This document shows, piece by piece, positions 20,448-21,280 of a DNA stretch of 21,280 bases (position 1 is its first letter; each line of letters starts with the position of its first letter). The notes beneath the pieces are model-generated. The model was not told the DNA's origin. It saw nothing but the letters and a program-made list of their open reading frames with translations, and searched no databases. Both the position numbers and the translations under genes were made by a program. Source of the stretch: an uncultured Oscillibacter sp. (lineage in GTDB: Bacteria; Bacillota; Clostridia; Oscillospirales; Oscillospiraceae); NCBI GenBank assembly GCA_900550685.1, contig URTS01000013.1, positions 1 to 21,280 on the forward strand, read 5' to 3'.

Positions 20448-21280
20448 TGCTGCCGTGTCATATTGTGAGAGATCTGCTGCCGTCCTATCTGGACCACCTG
20501 ACAGGTCCGGAAACAGAGGCGGACATGCAGGAGCATCTGGCGTCCTGCCCGGACTGCCGGACCGCCCGGGACGCCATGGCGGCGGACCTGGGGGCGGAAA
20601 AGGCCCCGCCGCCGAAGCTGAACTTTCTGAAGCGGTTCCGCTGGCAGCAGCGGCTAGGGGCTATCTTATCCGTGGCGGTGACGCTGCTTTGCCTGGCGGG
20701 GCTGTACCGGGCCGAATACTGCTACGATCTCACCAGCACGGCAGAGATCGAGGCGCTGATCCAAGAGGACCTGGCATCCAATTCCCTTGCCGAATTCCCC
20801 AAAGGCGGAGAGGTGGATGTGCTGGAAACCACAACAGTAAAGGACCGGATGTTCATCCTGTATCAAATCGAGCAAAACGGAGCATTCAACCGGCAGGGCA
20901 TTTACCAGTTCCAACGGGGACTGTTTGGCGGATACCGCTACCGGGCGGCCAGCTATGACTCCTGGCCCATTGTGGCAACAAAACTCATTGATATTGGGAA
21001 GCAGCAGTATCTGGAGATTTACGCCGCCAACTGGCCGGAAAAGGCCGCCAGCTTTGCCGTGTTTTCTGGGTATCATGCTCCCAGTTACGCGGGGGAGGAG
21101 GAAATCCTGCCGGCCCCCAGTACGCTGACGCCTGTGTATGAGGGAACGGCGGCCAAGAGCATCCTTCAGGTGATCCCGGTGACGGAGGAGCAGGTCCAGG
21201 CCGGATTTTACAGCAACTCGTCCGTAGTCTATTATGACGCGGAGGGAAACCAGCTGGATAATGGGGAGTTGGCAAAGCCC
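20447..21280 (+). CDS. Zinc-finger anti-sigma factor, C-terminally cut by the window edge
   Basis: The frame runs open for 278 codons from ATG 20447 to the right edge with no stop. The N-terminus has C4-H5 and the H-x3-C-x2-C motif (H30, C34, C37 in MQEHLASCPDC), the zinc anti-sigma (ZAS/zf-HC2) signature that holds the sigma factor inactive. One membrane helix lies at about residues 70-87 (LGAILSVAVTLLCLAG), so about 190 seen residues would be extracytoplasmic and could sense a signal. GGAGG lies about 8 bases before the ATG, inside the sigma gene. The one-base overlap with the sigma gene suggests near-equal production. The extracytoplasmic part is not a family I recognise. Confidence 0.88.
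   Translation, partial: MLPCHIVRDLLPSYLDHLTGPETEADMQEHLASCPDCRTARDAMAADLGAEKAPPPKLNFLKRFRWQQRLGAILSVAVTLLCLAGLYRAEYCYDLTSTAEIEALIQEDLASNSLAEFPKGGEVDVLETTTVKDRMFILYQIEQNGAFNRQGIYQFQRGLFGGYRYRAASYDSWPIVATKLIDIGKQQYLEIYAANWPEKAASFAVFSGYHAPSYAGEEEILPAPSTLTPVYEGTAAKSILQVIPVTEEQVQAGFYSNSSVVYYDAEGNQLDNGELAKP

Overview
The window looks like chromosomal DNA of a GC-rich gut Clostridia, most likely the Oscillospiraceae (Flavonifractor/Lawsonibacter/Dysosmobacter-like). The grounds are housekeeping genes of Firmicutes type, a T-box riboswitch, a YtrA-type GntR/ABC operon, a ParB/Noc-family gene, AGGAGG ribosome binding sites and strongly C/G-biased third codon positions. Genus-level placement is inference. 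I see no tRNA, rRNA, CRISPR array, transposase or phage gene.

Left third (1-5700, all on the minus strand). A branched-chain amino acid ABC uptake system runs off the left edge: the lipoprotein binding protein (livJ-like), then a 345-base hairpin-rich gap, then the start of the LivH permease. Upstream of it, isoleucyl-tRNA synthetase (ileS) is preceded by a small zinc-ribbon protein. Both lie behind an isoleucine T-box riboswitch with its own promoter, AUC specifier, T-box sequence and terminator. Uptake of branched-chain amino acids and charging of isoleucine are therefore neighbours. A 56-aa hypothetical protein lies just upstream of the T-box promoter.

Middle left (5700-10345, minus strand). 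A YdcF-family membrane protein is followed upstream by a compact operon: three tiny tandem open frames (35, 29 and 26 codons, each one hydrophobic helix), a YtrA-type GntR repressor, an ABC ATPase and a large ABC permease. A promoter and a perfect 10-bp inverted repeat that fits a GntR operator precede the first tiny frame. This cluster is the best candidate for something undescribed.

Middle right (10435-16760, plus strand). rpsO has a promoter and a foldable leader that may be an S15 autoregulatory site, followed by pnp (PNPase), a CrtO-family acyltransferase-like membrane protein, mnmE, and a DUF1836-DegV/FakB pair with its own promoter. Intrinsic terminators close rpsO, pnp and the DegV gene.

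Right part (16760-21280, plus strand). A 140-bp intergenic sequence with nested inverted repeats precedes prmA. Then come a bile acid/sodium symporter-superfamily transporter, an isolated ParB/Noc-family gene, and an ECF sigma factor with its zinc-finger anti-sigma factor. The last pair has a candidate ECF-type promoter, and the anti-sigma gene runs off the right edge.
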